A stretch of 64,000 nucleotides of DNA, from NCBI GenBank assembly GCA_977006965.1, contig OZ345359.1, positions 2,170,001 to 2,234,000 on the forward strand, read 5' to 3'. This document shows positions 11,782 through 22,409 of the stretch, one piece after another. A program made the translations under genes and the position numbers. This DNA is from Phymatolithon calcareum. Taxonomy: Eukaryota > Rhodophyta > Florideophyceae > Hapalidiales. Position 1 is the first letter of the stretch. Each line of letters begins with the position of its first letter. The notes under the pieces were generated by a model that saw nothing but the letters and a program-made list of their open reading frames with translations, ran no database searches and was not told the DNA's origin.

Positions 11782-12656
11782 GTTAGGGCTGCTAAGGGAC
11801 GGAAATCCACTACGCCCCTCAGCGCCACGATACGAATATCAAGACCTTCGTTCGAAATTCAATGCGCTGTCTACGCTTGGCAGTCGAGTTGATACTATGA
11901 TTCCCAATGCTTCCATACAGGGGTCCCTTCCTGAACCTGTCCCTAGAGTGCTCGGCAAGCGTAAGATCCTAAAAATGGTTGCTAACGTTATGAGATGTGC
12001 ACGCACCCAACCGTTTCAACTAGAAAGCGAAACTAAATTTGATGTCGTTGACTGACAATGGCGCTAATTCAAAATTTTCAGATGAGAAACTTTGATTTGA
12101 GTTCCTTTTCAATCCACAGACAGACAAGTTCTAAATGAGTTAATTAATGTCGTCAAATTGCGTGAATCTTCGGAAGGGAGCTTCGTCCAACTCAACGCAT
12201 TTATTATCAGACATCGCAATTGGTATCAGAGTTTCTTAACCGGTCAAGAGGATCGAAACGGATGCAAGCCAGTTCAATCACCACCAGAGGGAAGCCGTAA
12301 GATAACCATAGCGTGTTTCTTGACTTGCTGGTGAGTTGGAAGGCAACAAGAAACTATTGCGGATGATCACACAGAATCAAAAAAACTGTGCTTTGTACCT
12401 GATGCGCAGTCAGTGCATCCGATTTTCAGGATGCATTCATCGAGAGAAATAGAATCTGTTCTAATATCTTTCAAGGTTTCAGAATATGTTCAAAAAAGCT
12501 GAATATTTTCAAAACTTGTCAAAAATATTCTTAAAAGTTTCGGAGACAGCGAGTATTTTCCCGCGCCGTCTTTGACAACAACAACCTGCTGTTGTCAAGG
12601 CTTGTTCCAACGATGTGTTGCAATCGTCGGATCCGACTCACAAGGACACCACGACT
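11782..12656. other. Divergent promoter region, syntaxin / EIPR1-like
   Basis: An 875-bp gap between two divergently oriented starts. No conserved element or extra gene recognised. Confidence 0.45.
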
Positions 12657-13601
12657 ATGGCATCGCCGCGCCCACCAGCACGACCCGCTCTTTGCACCGT
12701 GAACCGCGGAGCTCGCTGCATATATGCGTCTGCGGACGATAGGTACTACGTGGGGCACGCCCTCTCCTCGTCGCCCTCGAACGATCTCACCGTTCTCCGC
12801 CGATTTCCAACCGCGCTCTCTGTAACGTCCGCAACCTCCCATGCATTCGAGATCTGGGCCGTGACAGCGCTCTCTTCGTCCGTATTACTTCTCGGCACAA
12901 GATCGGGGACGTTATCGCACGTACGAACCCTAACGCCCGGTGATGATGTTTCGACGGAGGGAACATGCGGTCCAGCTCTCGCGCTATCGGGACGTATATT
13001 GTCCGTACACAGAGAATCGGAGCTGAGAGGGGCATGTATTGCTGTAACTCATGCGGGCATATCCTTCTTTGCCGCAGATGAACACGGAGAATTGTCCGTC
13101 ACGGCCGTTCCGCGATCGGAAAAAGATGCTGAAGTTGTCGCGGGCGGCTTTTGTGGCAACCGTGCATTTGTTGCACGTGCGGATGGCGCAGTTGTGCTAC
13201 ATGACCCTCGCGATGAACGTGCTGTGCGCTTTGGGGGACATGTGCTTGGCATCCCTCAAAGGGCCATGCGCACCGTGTGTGCGGCGGGCTCGAAGAACGC
13301 GATTGTACTCGGATCGCGGCACGGAGAGATCGCTCGATTGGATGACCGTATGGATACACCGGTGAGTGTTGTGGAGGACGCACACCCGGGGTGGGTTTCC
13401 GCTGTTGGACAGGTTGGGGGATTTTTTGTTTCAGCAGGAGCTGATGGAATTGTGAAGGTTTGGACTGAAGAGCTGAATCACGTTGCTACTTTTCCATGTC
13501 ATGCCGATAGTGTGTACGGAATTACCGGAGGAGAAAGCGGATTCGCCACTGTCAGCTATGATGGACGCGTCGCCATCAATGCCTACCCCGTCAACAGATA
13601 A
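12657..13601 (+). CDS. WD40 protein, EIPR1 (TSSC1)-like
   Basis: The 314-aa beta-propeller resembles EARP-interacting protein 1, which binds the EARP/GARP tethering complexes in endosome-to-Golgi traffic. The best support is the C-terminus: HADSVYGI followed by SYDGRVAINAYP matches the end of EIPR1 (HEDSVYAV, then SYDGRLVINRVP). The blades before it (SAGADGIVKVW, RMDTPVSVVEDAHPGWVSAV) are ordinary WD40 repeats, and earlier blades are weak. The ATG at 12657 (MASPRPPARP) is the first ATG; the frame extends upstream only with non-ATG codons. The divergent neighbour is a syntaxin, also a membrane-traffic protein. WD40 assignments are error-prone, so the subfamily is less certain than the fold. 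Confidence 0.8.
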   Translation: MASPRPPARPALCTVNRGARCIYASADDRYYVGHALSSSPSNDLTVLRRFPTALSVTSATSHAFEIWAVTALSSSVLLLGTRSGTLSHVRTLTPGDDVSTEGTCGPALALSGRILSVHRESELRGACIAVTHAGISFFAADEHGELSVTAVPRSEKDAEVVAGGFCGNRAFVARADGAVVLHDPRDERAVRFGGHVLGIPQRAMRTVCAAGSKNAIVLGSRHGEIARLDDRMDTPVSVVEDAHPGWVSAVGQVGGFFVSAGADGIVKVWTEELNHVATFPCHADSVYGITGGESGFATVSYDGRVAINAYPVNR

Positions 13602-15740
13602 GACGGAATATGAGATCTCGGGAGGACCTGTGCCAATTTTTCGGGAGAAGAACAAAAGTTTTCTATTTTGGAGGATGAATATGAGTCGGAAAAGCTGTGA
13701 AAGGTTTCAAAAGCGATGTTGTTTCAACCTGGAAGGCGATGTGTACAGATATGCAGAGTTTTGCCCATTGACTCAATGTGAGACTGCGGTGAGTGGAAAA
13801 CACGGGAGATGTTTCGCGGTAGAATTAGCGAGATCGACAAGGGCTCTATGGACTCATCGATCTGGGCAAAGTAGAACAATCTTAGTACCTACTTTTTTCC
13901 TCCCGTACTTCTTTGGCAGCGCGGAATACTGTGTAGGGCGGAATTTACTTGCTACCAATGCGAATAGCGAAAAGACACGAGCTCATGCAGTGCATATTCA
14001 GCACTTGGAAGAGAGGTTCAACACTCATACGAAAAGACGGTCAAATTGAACGTTGAAAGACCTGCAGCTAAAAAAGCTGTTACGGACGCTGCAGCATGTA
14101 CGAGCACATATAACTTGCCGAAAGACCATTGCCATTTGCTCTCTATCCTTACAACGTGCTATCACGGCAGGAGGGTAGGCTATTGTTGTGCTCGGATCCA
14201 GTTTGGATGACAAGGAGACGTCAATGGTGGACGAGTAGGGGCTGCACAATTTGAGAGTGCAGAATGACCAGGAATTAATCCCGTTCCGAATCTACAGTGC
14301 AAGTGTAACTCGGTGATGGCACGTGTCAAGGAGTGGTCAGAATGCTCTCGCTTAGAGAATCTTGAGAACAGAGGCCCCTGTTACACAGCGGTTTGGAAAG
14401 CTGGTCGAATCCAGAAGAATTTGGCAATCCAAGTGCTGAATATCTTCATGCATAATTATACATGAAGATGTCGAACGAACCCTGATGTCACTCTTCAGCG
14501 ACGTGCCCCACCGAAACTTACAATAGCTCTTACTATCGCTGTCTTGTGGATCTTCTTATGCTTACGTTCGGGTCCATCAATAGTCGTCTGTCCAGATCCC
14601 GTCATACGGTTGCAAAAGTTTCTTGGTCTCCCGCGGGTTAGTGCGCCCCGTGTCGCCAATGCGATAGACTCCAGGTGCAGAACCTTGAGGCCGATGTCAT
14701 TTCACTTGCAATACTAATATTGTGGAACGAGAGGAACGGAGAAGGAGTGGAACTTTTTAGTTCAAAAAGGAGGTTACTGAAGGTCCGTGACAGTTGGTAA
14801 AGGTTGAGTTGTCTTCAGCTTATATAGGGGGTCAGGCTTCCACAGAAGTTGACTGGCCGAAGGTGCTGCTCATACGATTGGTAACGGCATTCTCTGCAGG
14901 AACGCTACAGTGACGGATAGACCCGTTTCCTTGTGAGCATTAGTCGTTATGCAAGCACGTGTTCTGTCTCTTCAAAGCTCTGGTTATACTGCTTTGTCTT
15001 CATAGTTGATATGGAACTATTCCAAGTAGGAAGGAACCCAAACGAGTAATTACCATAAGAGAGTGACTAGATTCAAGTTTTCCCATCCCGTTTTCCACTC
15101 CAGTGTGCATGCTGTCGTTGTTACGCGCAGAGGAGGAGGCTATTTACCTTTCTGAAAGAGTCACGGCAGCATCCGCTCAATTGATGCCTATTTTTGTTGT
15201 TACGGCCCGTGCGGGTGTGCAAATTAGGTACGTGTGAATAATGGTACCTTCAGGATGGTACAGTAGAAGCTTTAAGTAACATCATGTGATGATTCGCAAG
15301 GGAAGGCTATACATTGAAATCAGGAAGAGAATGCTAAACAGCGAACGTGTTTCTGGTGCTGACAATGACCACACCAGACGTTGACGAAAAGCAGTATAGG
15401 CCCAGGCGAATTCACCGACAGTGGCGGTTGTAAAAATTAAAAATTTCACCCCGGAATCATCCCACTGTGAAAATTTTAGGGAAGCCGCACTTTGGAATTG
15501 AGGGACTAAATTCCTGAATATCCTTCTTGGTCATTCCCAAACTGCACCACAGCTTAACCGAATTTGAATAATCTCTCGCCAACGTTCTCGTGACAATTGC
15601 CGCCTCTCGTTCAAAATGATACTTCCACGGAAAACACTCGCAGTTTGACACACTCGAGCATCTGACCGCGCCTGATCGATCCTCTCTGGTATGCCTTCAC
15701 GAACTCGAGCCAGTGCATCGTGAGATCAAACTAGGCGCAC
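13602..15740. other. Intergenic, 2.1 kb
   Basis: No gene recognised. Short frames on both strands look like chance. A 28-nt near-palindrome lies at 14442-14469. Confidence 0.45.
14442..14469. repeat. Near-perfect palindrome
   Basis: ATCTTCATG and CATGAAGAT form a 9-bp stem around a self-complementary ATAATTAT core, so the 28 nt is almost a full palindrome (one C/A mismatch). No gene is near; function unknown. Confidence 0.6.
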
Positions 15741-17291
15741 ATGGCATCCGATGCACAAAACTCCCACGACCTCCCCAAGCCCCCCGAAGCATCTCCTCTT
15801 CTGCCTACTTTTGTTCCCACTTCACCCGTCGTCCCCGCTGCGGCCATCAACACACCGACATCGGCACCTCCGGCAGTGCCCCCATTACCAATGCGTAATC
15901 TACAGCGCAAAGGGACAGGGGCACAACGATGGCTTGTTATAGCACTTTTGTTGGTATTAACCGGGGAGACGATTGCACGTCAGCGTCATCTACTCCGAGC
16001 ATATCCCAGAGTGGACCTTGCATCTAATTCGTATTTGTCAAACCCGTTAGACCCAGTCGAGGCCGCCGTGGCGAGTGCGACAGGACATCCATCACAACCA
16101 ATTCAGTCAGTGACTGATGAATATACTAAGACAACTGTACGCGATGATTGGCGCGGTGTGATCGAATACTTTTTGCGCGACGTGCCAGTGGACTTATTTC
16201 GACCTTCTGCTATTGAACAGCACTATAAGGAAGATGTGAACAACGCTCAACAAACATGCATGCTTGTGACGATCACTGACGGCGAGGTACAATTCACGGA
16301 GCGATACGGGAAGGCGCACGGTCGTGCTGCATCGGTGCGGTACATATTGCGCAAAATCGCAGCGCGGAAGAAACATATCTTGCGTAACGTCACCGTACTT
16401 GTCATGCTGTCGGATGGACATCGTCCGAGAGTACCGACAATAGGCAGTGCGAGACATTGGACAAATTGGAATTTAATGATCCCTGCACCGATTGGAAACT
16501 TCCGTGGCCATTTTCAAGGGTGGGGTTCACCTCTTGAGAATTGGGATCAGTATGTTGAAGAACATATTACTTCAACGCATAAGGATTACCCTTGGAAATC
16601 GAAAATTGGAAAAGCTGTTTTCCGAGGAGCTCTTGCCATGCAGACGTATACATTGGGATCGTGCAATGAGGTCAACGGAAGGCAATGTAAGGGGGCTACA
16701 AGATGGGATCAGGTAAATCGAGGGGTGTTGTATAAGGAGAGCAGAAAACGACTGGATTTGTTCGATGTTGGATTCAGTCAGTTTAAGCCGAAACTCGTCA
16801 TTGGGCCGAATCAATTTGAAGGTGCGCCGAAAAAAGCTCCGCCGATGGACTTTCGCGATTTTCAAAAGTACAAATATGTCGTCAACGTCGGAAGCAACCA
16901 AGGTAAGCTTAATCTCTTCTTCTCCAATTTTCTTCCGCAGTCTCATTTTTCACGACTGACGTTTTGTGCACGTGCTTTGATCCCTGTAGATTGGTCAGAG
17001 AGACTAAGACTGCTTCTGTTTATGAATAGCGCTGTGATTTATCACATGGCGGAAACTCAGGAGTTTTTCTCTCCGCTTTTGAAACCGTGGATCCATTATA
17101 TCCCGGCAAACCTGACGCTGCAAGACCTTTCGCCAAATGTGGAGTGGGCTATCCGACACGACGCGCAAGTGAGACAGTTGGTACAAAACCAGAATGAGTT
17201 TGCAAGGCGGTACATTTCTGAGTATGCGATGGAAACGTATTGGGAAGTGCTATTGGAGGAGTTTGCTGCAAGACAGGCAATTGATCCCTAA
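15741..17291 (+). CDS. GT90 (CAP10-like) glycosyltransferase, Golgi/ER type II membrane protein
   Basis: Family 90 enzymes transfer a sugar (glucose or xylose in POGLUT/KDELC and CAP59/CAP10 relatives) inside the secretory pathway. The protein has a Pro-rich cytosolic start, one signal-anchor at about residues 64-76 (WLVIALLLVLTG) and a luminal catalytic region. Family motifs: VMLSDGHRPRVPTIGSARH, then NLMIPAPIGNF, WKSKIGKAVFRGA, DFQKYKYVVNVGSNQ, RLRLLLFMNSAVI and the terminal EFFSPLLKPWIHYIPA. A small GT-AG intron (16903-16989) interrupts the conserved block between VGSNQ and DWSERLRL. Without it the product is 487 aa. The intron is 87 bp with no stop, so the unspliced frame also stays open and would add 29 foreign residues. 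The acceptor sugar or protein cannot be told. Confidence 0.88.
   Translation: MASDAQNSHDLPKPPEASPLLPTFVPTSPVVPAAAINTPTSAPPAVPPLPMRNLQRKGTGAQRWLVIALLLVLTGETIARQRHLLRAYPRVDLASNSYLSNPLDPVEAAVASATGHPSQPIQSVTDEYTKTTVRDDWRGVIEYFLRDVPVDLFRPSAIEQHYKEDVNNAQQTCMLVTITDGEVQFTERYGKAHGRAASVRYILRKIAARKKHILRNVTVLVMLSDGHRPRVPTIGSARHWTNWNLMIPAPIGNFRGHFQGWGSPLENWDQYVEEHITSTHKDYPWKSKIGKAVFRGALAMQTYTLGSCNEVNGRQCKGATRWDQVNRGVLYKESRKRLDLFDVGFSQFKPKLVIGPNQFEGAPKKAPPMDFRDFQKYKYVVNVGSNQGKLNLFFSNFLPQSHFSRLTFCARALIPVDWSERLRLLLFMNSAVIYHMAETQEFFSPLLKPWIHYIPANLTLQDLSPNVEWAIRHDAQVRQLVQNQNEFARRYISEYAMETYWEVLLEEFAARQAIDP
16903..16989 (+). other. In-frame intron of the GT90 gene
   Basis: Begins GTAAGCTT, contains a pyrimidine-rich stretch and ends CCTGTAG. 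It is 87 bp, a multiple of three, and stop-free. Splicing restores Asn-Gln-Asp-Trp-Ser-Glu-Arg, which fits the family alignment at this point; the intron-encoded 29 residues do not. Confidence 0.85.
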
Positions 17292-18115
17292 AATTATTCC
17301 CAAATAGAGATTGTGGTCGATGTGATGTCGAGCATGACGTTCGAGGAGCACAGATTTTTCTATCTTGGAGAAGAATTCACTACCGCCTACTTCCACCATG
17401 TACTTCTTGGCCTTCTGGCCTGTTCCAATGCGACGAAATGGTACTGTTTACCTATTGTCGACAGCCGTTTGTAGAGAACAGAAAAAGCAGCTCACGTTAG
17501 TTCTTCAATGAAATAGCCTTCATGTAGTTCACCCCTATGGCAGTTCAGGTAGGCCCGAATTCATTTGTCGATTCGAACAGATACGAATGCGCGGTCACCT
17601 CGTCATTGTGGGTATCGAGTAAAATATTCTTCGCAAGGGGCCTGGAGATAGGCTGCTTAGAAGCATTCGGAGGTGTGAATATTCACACCTTCGATTATGT
17701 CACAATTTTCTTTCCGCGGGGACTACAGTACTGCTTCTTATATTAGCTGCGAATGACTAGTCAGTTATGCAAAATGCCAACATTTGTAATCTTCACAGGG
17801 TAACTTGAGATTCAGGCACTTGCGCTTGAATTAAATCAATCGCAAGTAAGCATGGGAAAGATTGGGAAAAGGACCAACGAGACAATATTTCGGGTCGAAA
17901 AATTTGTTTAGTAAAGGACATACAAAATGTGTGAAGTTGCTCACGGTGTTTACAAAGGCGATGTGCAAAGAATGGCACAATTACAAAGCTTCCACCGTGA
18001 CCAACAAGAGGAGAGGCTATAAAAGAAGAAGGTCGGGACGGAAAGCTATTGAAAAATATCAATTGGGAGTAATGCCCGGAGCCCTAAGCACCGGCGATAC
18101 GAATGGATGTGTGGG
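17292..18115. other. Intergenic between convergent genes
   Basis: Lies between the 3' ends of the GT90 and PH-domain genes. No gene or repeat recognised. Confidence 0.5.
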
Positions 18116-19291
18116 TTATGTATGTGTGGAGTTTGCCTGCTGTTGAATAGTTTCCAAATTCCGCAACCAATAATCCCTTCGCATGGTATGGTTTGCCGCA
18201 ACGGTATACTTCCTCTTAGTCGTTCGCAGCACAAATTCACATCGATAATCCTTATCCTTCGTCGTCGTGTTTTTGCCCAGTCTCACATCAGAGTCCACAA
18301 GCACGATCATCATACTATGATGTAGCGCGACATTGCCCTTAGCATCATATTTGAAGAGGAACAACACCGGTCCGAAGTAAGCATGATCCACAATACTACC
18401 GTATCGTTTCTTCCATCCACGCATTGGAATTCGAGATTTCAACCATAATTCACCCTGACAACGACTCAATTCGTCGGATTGATGACGGGAAGATTCAATC
18501 GTGTTCAACTCACTCTCAGCTGTCATCGAATTCGTCTTCAACTGGTCCACCAGCTGCTTGTGCACCCGGATGGTACAGCGTTGCAAATCAAGCCGAGCAG
18601 CGGCAGCACCAGGGCCGCAAGTGAGACGGTCAGGAACATCAAAAAGTTCACCCTCCTCCTCGTCATCAACGGCCGCGGTGGTCATCTTGACAGGATCAAG
18701 CGGTTTCTTCCAAGGTGTAGCGATCTCCTCCCCTGCTATAGGAGCAAAGGACACACTGGCTCGCTTCGACATGCCGAAACTGGAACGTGTGTGCAAACCA
18801 TCGCTTCCAGTGCCACTCGCAGTGTAGGCAGAGTCACGATTCGGACGATGAACGTTGGTAATATCCTGCAAATCAAACGCGGAATCCATAGTGAATGACG
18901 GAAACTTGGCAGAGTCCACTTCTTCACTAGCACGCGGAGTGTCCGGTAAAAGCGGTGCCATTTTCGGCAGATGTTTCAGTGGGGACGGAGAAGAAGACAA
19001 AGCTGAAGGCGGCGGCGGGGGAAGAGCGCCACTTGGACGCGGGATTTTCTTTGGAATCTTCTTCTGCGGGATCTTTAGGGATGTCTTCGGAGGAATTTTC
19101 TGCGGCACCGGCGGAGGCGGCGGCAAGGCAGCCGCAGATCGAGCTGGCGGGGGTGGTGGAGGCGGTGCACGCCGCGGAAGCACGCCGGTCGCCATGGATG
19201 GCGGCGGCGGTGGCGGAGGCGGCGCGTTGCGCGGCTTTCCTGCGCCCGGCAGCTTCGGGAGTGGTGGGGGAGGCGGAGGTGGCGGAGGCAT
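18116..19291 (-). CDS. Polyproline-rich protein with C-terminal PH domain
   Basis: A 391-aa protein of unknown specific role. Residues 1-95 hold five runs of six to ten prolines separated by short basic linkers, as in formin FH1 and WASP-family proteins that bind profilin or SH3/WW domains. The middle, about 110-240, is Ser/Thr-rich, acidic in part and probably disordered. A PH domain occupies about 278-385: QGELWLKSRIPMRGWKKRYGSIV at its start and a final helix with the diagnostic Trp (DYWLRNLETIQQQ). A membrane- or phosphoinositide-linked actin regulator is a reasonable guess, but there is no FH2, WH2 or kinase domain. Starts at the ATG at 19291; no in-frame upstream ATG seen. Confidence 0.8.
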   Translation of the reverse strand: MPPPPPPPPPLPKLPGAGKPRNAPPPPPPPPSMATGVLPRRAPPPPPPPARSAAALPPPPPVPQKIPPKTSLKIPQKKIPKKIPRPSGALPPPPPSALSSSPSPLKHLPKMAPLLPDTPRASEEVDSAKFPSFTMDSAFDLQDITNVHRPNRDSAYTASGTGSDGLHTRSSFGMSKRASVSFAPIAGEEIATPWKKPLDPVKMTTAAVDDEEEGELFDVPDRLTCGPGAAAARLDLQRCTIRVHKQLVDQLKTNSMTAESELNTIESSRHQSDELSRCQGELWLKSRIPMRGWKKRYGSIVDHAYFGPVLFLFKYDAKGNVALHHSMMIVLVDSDVRLGKNTTTKDKDYRCEFVLRTTKRKYTVAANHTMRRDYWLRNLETIQQQANSTHT

Positions 19292-20687
19292 CTTGACGGA
19301 GGGGCGAAGAGGACGGGAAGAGTGTGGAGATGTGCGCGCGGGTGGCGTTCACGCCGGCGGATAGGTCGTAGCGGGCTGCTGGAGGAACAAGCGACAGGGG
19401 AGCGATGCGATGTTATACATGTAAAGGGCGGATGCGCGAAGAAGGCAATGTCCCGTTACGACGACTTGTCGTAACGGGATTGTAATGGGCGGACTTTGAG
19501 GCATGGCGCTTCTTCGTAACGGTTAACCGGAGCTCTCTCGTCCATATCCGCCCCCGTTTCGAACACGAGATGAGCTCAACGGCTCGTTTTTGCTGGCCCT
19601 TCGTTGAAGCGAAACGCGTCGGATTGCGCTTTGTGATGATGCAAGCCATTTTTCCGAACGTTCAGATCCCGATGCCAGGTCTGTAAGCACGACGATGGGA
19701 CACGTGGAACTGTAATGCTGAGGTTGAACGCATGCAATGGTATGATCGATGCAGCGTGGTGTTGAGGACACGTGTGAGACAGCTGGCAAATATCTGAGCG
19801 AAGCATGAAAATGACAAGAGGGGTGACGCCATCAATTCTCCGCTCAGACGCTCCGCTCTTCTCGACGGCAGGTTGGCAGGTTGGCAGGCCGGGAGGCAAA
19901 ATACGGGAAGATCTGGGAACCGTTCGTGGTGTTTGTTGGCTGTTTTTGGAATGCAGCCACCGTTGACGACTGCGAGGCGGCTTGGAATCGACTCCATAAT
20001 GATCATTCTGCGTACATCGGTGATGTCCACTCGAATCTTGAACGATATTTTCCAATATTTTATGAATTCAGGGAATCTTGGATCGCATCTTCGGTATCTC
20101 GGCGGGTGTTGACGAATAGGTGGCAGGCACTGCCCACAATGACGGTACGCCAACGATTCCAGTTCGCGACAACGAGCCGCAACGAAAACTCTTTTTCGCA
20201 ATCCGCACTCCGCGCTTGCAGTCACCGTCTGTTGTTCGCGACGTGCAGGACAGTGCTCTGCCACGCCTGCCCTTGCTGCGTCTAAGCTTTAATAAGTGTT
20301 AGTATGCCGATGAAATCACAGCGATTACAGGAGGGAATAACTCGGAGGGGCAGAAATGGGTCGTAGTCTTTTCCTTGCATCTTCCACATATAATCATTCC
20401 TCCCCCCGTGCCACACCCCCTGCGTCACAGCGAATCATATGCCCACCCACCGCGTGCGTGTATTACTGGTTGCACTCCCAGCTCTATAAGTCGGAGTGTA
20501 GCACGGAGCCAAACATCTGTAGAACAAGTTTCACTGACATCGTTCAACATCTGCATGTCCAGTTTTCAGCCTTTCCTCAAAATTCTTTGTCCCCTGTCTT
20601 ATAAAAGAACCCACGCATCTCTGCTCAGACGTGAGCACCTATTATCTCTGCTTATCAATATCCGCAGCGGCCTTGCCACAAAAGGCC
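19292..20687. other. Intergenic between PH-protein and PPIP5K starts
   Basis: Divergent promoter region of 1.4 kb. A 12-bp perfect stem with a 5-nt loop lies at 19451-19479 (core CCCGTTACGAC / GTCGTAACGGG), about 160 bp upstream of the PH gene ATG. Overlapping minus-strand frames of 159 and 200 codons at 19.6-20.3 kb resemble nothing known and are probably chance. Confidence 0.45.
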
Positions 20688-21710
20688 ATGGATGCCCGAC
20701 GCGTCTCCGTCCTCGTCCTTGCCGTGCGCAAGAAATTGCTACGCGCACCTATGCAAGCCCTTCTGGCGCAACTGCGTGCGTGCACTGTACTGCATATCGT
20801 CGAACTTGATGAACAGGGTATGGCCGGTCCAGTTGAGTCCTGGCCTCGTGCCAATGTCCTTGTACCACTAGTTTCCAGTACATTTCCCATCGAACGTGCT
20901 GCAAGGTACGCCAAACTTCGACGGCCTTTTATCGTCAATGACTTGCGAATGTCCGCTTTACTACGCGACAGACGCAATATACTTCGAATGCTCCTGAAGG
21001 CTGGTATTCCCACACCTGAAAGTCTCATTCTTGACCGTGATGCTGGTGATGTTGCCGTGCAAACCGGTGACGAATTGTACGTCTATCGGAGTGATGGGTC
21101 ACTGCGGGGAATGATACGTAAGCCGTTTGTTGAGAAACCCGCCAATGCAGAAGACCATAATGTGCACATTTATTCCAAGGGCGGGGGAGTACGAAGGCTG
21201 TTTCGTAAGGTTAAGAATCGGAGTTCGGAAAAGGTTGATGGTGTTACTGAAATCCGACAGGACGGAAGTTTCGTCTACGAGAAATTTTACAGTCCGCTTA
21301 TGTGTGCTGATGTCAAGGTTTACTCTGCAGGCGATTATTTCTATGCTGAAGCGAGAAAGGCACCGCATATTGACGGTGTTGTTGAGCGTGATGACGGTGG
21401 GCTGGAGGTGCGGCGTGTAGTCAGCCTTAGCGAGGAGGAAGTTTCTATTTGCAAGAGTGTTACTCAGACGTTTGGGCAATTCCTGAATGGATTCGATCTT
21501 TTACGCACCAAACGTGGTAAGACTTTTGTCATTGACGTCAATGGATGGAGCTTTGTCAAGAGAGAGACTGAATTCGCCCCGACATGTGCTCGAAAACTCA
21601 TTTCTCTGATTCTTATTCAAACCACTACTTGTGGTCCGTCTCTGATTCACACGGCTGTTCCCGGTAACAACTATGCTATGCATGTTCCCCGACGAGAGAT
21701 CGAGAACTAA
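20688..21710 (+). CDS. PPIP5K/VIP1-type inositol polyphosphate kinase, kinase domain only
   Basis: Diphosphoinositol pentakisphosphate kinases make inositol pyrophosphates (InsP7 to InsP8) with an RimK-like ATP-grasp domain. The 340-aa product covers that domain from start to end: SVLVLAVRKKLLRAPM, VESWPRANVLVPLVSSTFP, RRPFIVNDLRMSALLRDRR, IRKPFVEKPANAEDHNVHIY, GGGVRRLFRKVKNRSSE, DVKVYSAGDYFYAEARKAP, FGQFLNGFDLLR and IDVNGWSFVK. Family members normally continue with a histidine-acid-phosphatase domain of 500 or more residues; here the frame stops about 45 residues after the kinase, and no RHG-type phosphatase motif is visible downstream. So it is a single-domain kinase, or the gene has lost its second half. 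The ATG at 20688 (MDARRVSVLV) fits the family start and lies in a good GGCCATGG context. Confidence 0.9.
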   Translation: MDARRVSVLVLAVRKKLLRAPMQALLAQLRACTVLHIVELDEQGMAGPVESWPRANVLVPLVSSTFPIERAARYAKLRRPFIVNDLRMSALLRDRRNILRMLLKAGIPTPESLILDRDAGDVAVQTGDELYVYRSDGSLRGMIRKPFVEKPANAEDHNVHIYSKGGGVRRLFRKVKNRSSEKVDGVTEIRQDGSFVYEKFYSPLMCADVKVYSAGDYFYAEARKAPHIDGVVERDDGGLEVRRVVSLSEEEVSICKSVTQTFGQFLNGFDLLRTKRGKTFVIDVNGWSFVKRETEFAPTCARKLISLILIQTTTCGPSLIHTAVPGNNYAMHVPRREIEN

Positions 21711-22409
21711 CATTCTCGAGCATTTTAGAAGGTTGAAGAGACAACAGTCCCCTTCACTATTGTGAGAACGCAGTTGAAGCCAGCATCGTTCACGAAAGTA
21801 CCCTGGTTGTTTATCCCATCATCCTCTGGCAAAGCTTCTGGTGATTATGCCAGTCCCGATCTGGCCAGAGCCCTGGCTGATCCCAGGAGCTTTCTGCCAG
21901 GTGCCCTGGTTATATTTGACAAGTGTTCTAATCTAGCACCTTGTCATGTGCCGAGGCGCGTTGCTGAGGTTCCGACACAATGGTCAACACCATGTTGTAT
22001 GGACAGAGCTATGTGTACGTCCACTTCTGATGTTTATGACAAATCACCCACTATAACGAGAAAGAACAGTGGCAGTTTCCCAACTTGCCAATGCCGTTCA
22101 CAGATGGAAATGGTTCCCACAGTTCTAGCCCTGGGAGTGGAGCCCACGCATCTCTACAATAGAGCGCTACTGAAGGCTCATTAAACATATCAAGAATAAA
22201 CACGAACACAAAGCGATTCTGAGGACTGAGACCATTAATGAGATTCGACATTACATATCAACATATGATACTCAGAGACAAGTTGTTCCTCTGTGCGAAG
22301 GCAAACATGCTTTCGTAGCCCCAACAGACTTCAGGCATTCATCTTGGCAAGACGCCTGCCCAACGAACATTGTAGAACTCAAACCATTAGAATCTGATGC
22401 TTTCAATTC
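21711..22409. other. Intergenic between convergent genes
   Basis: Checked for a phosphatase domain continuing the PPIP5K gene; none seen in any frame. A 140-codon frame at 21762-22184 has no recognisable content. Confidence 0.5.

Noticed and set aside
18855-19364. Gly-rich plus-strand frame of 169 codons
   Set aside because: Antisense of the polyproline-coding region.
19576-20264. Overlapping minus-strand frames of 159 and 200 codons
   Set aside because: They overlap in different frames, have no domain and lie in a divergent promoter region.
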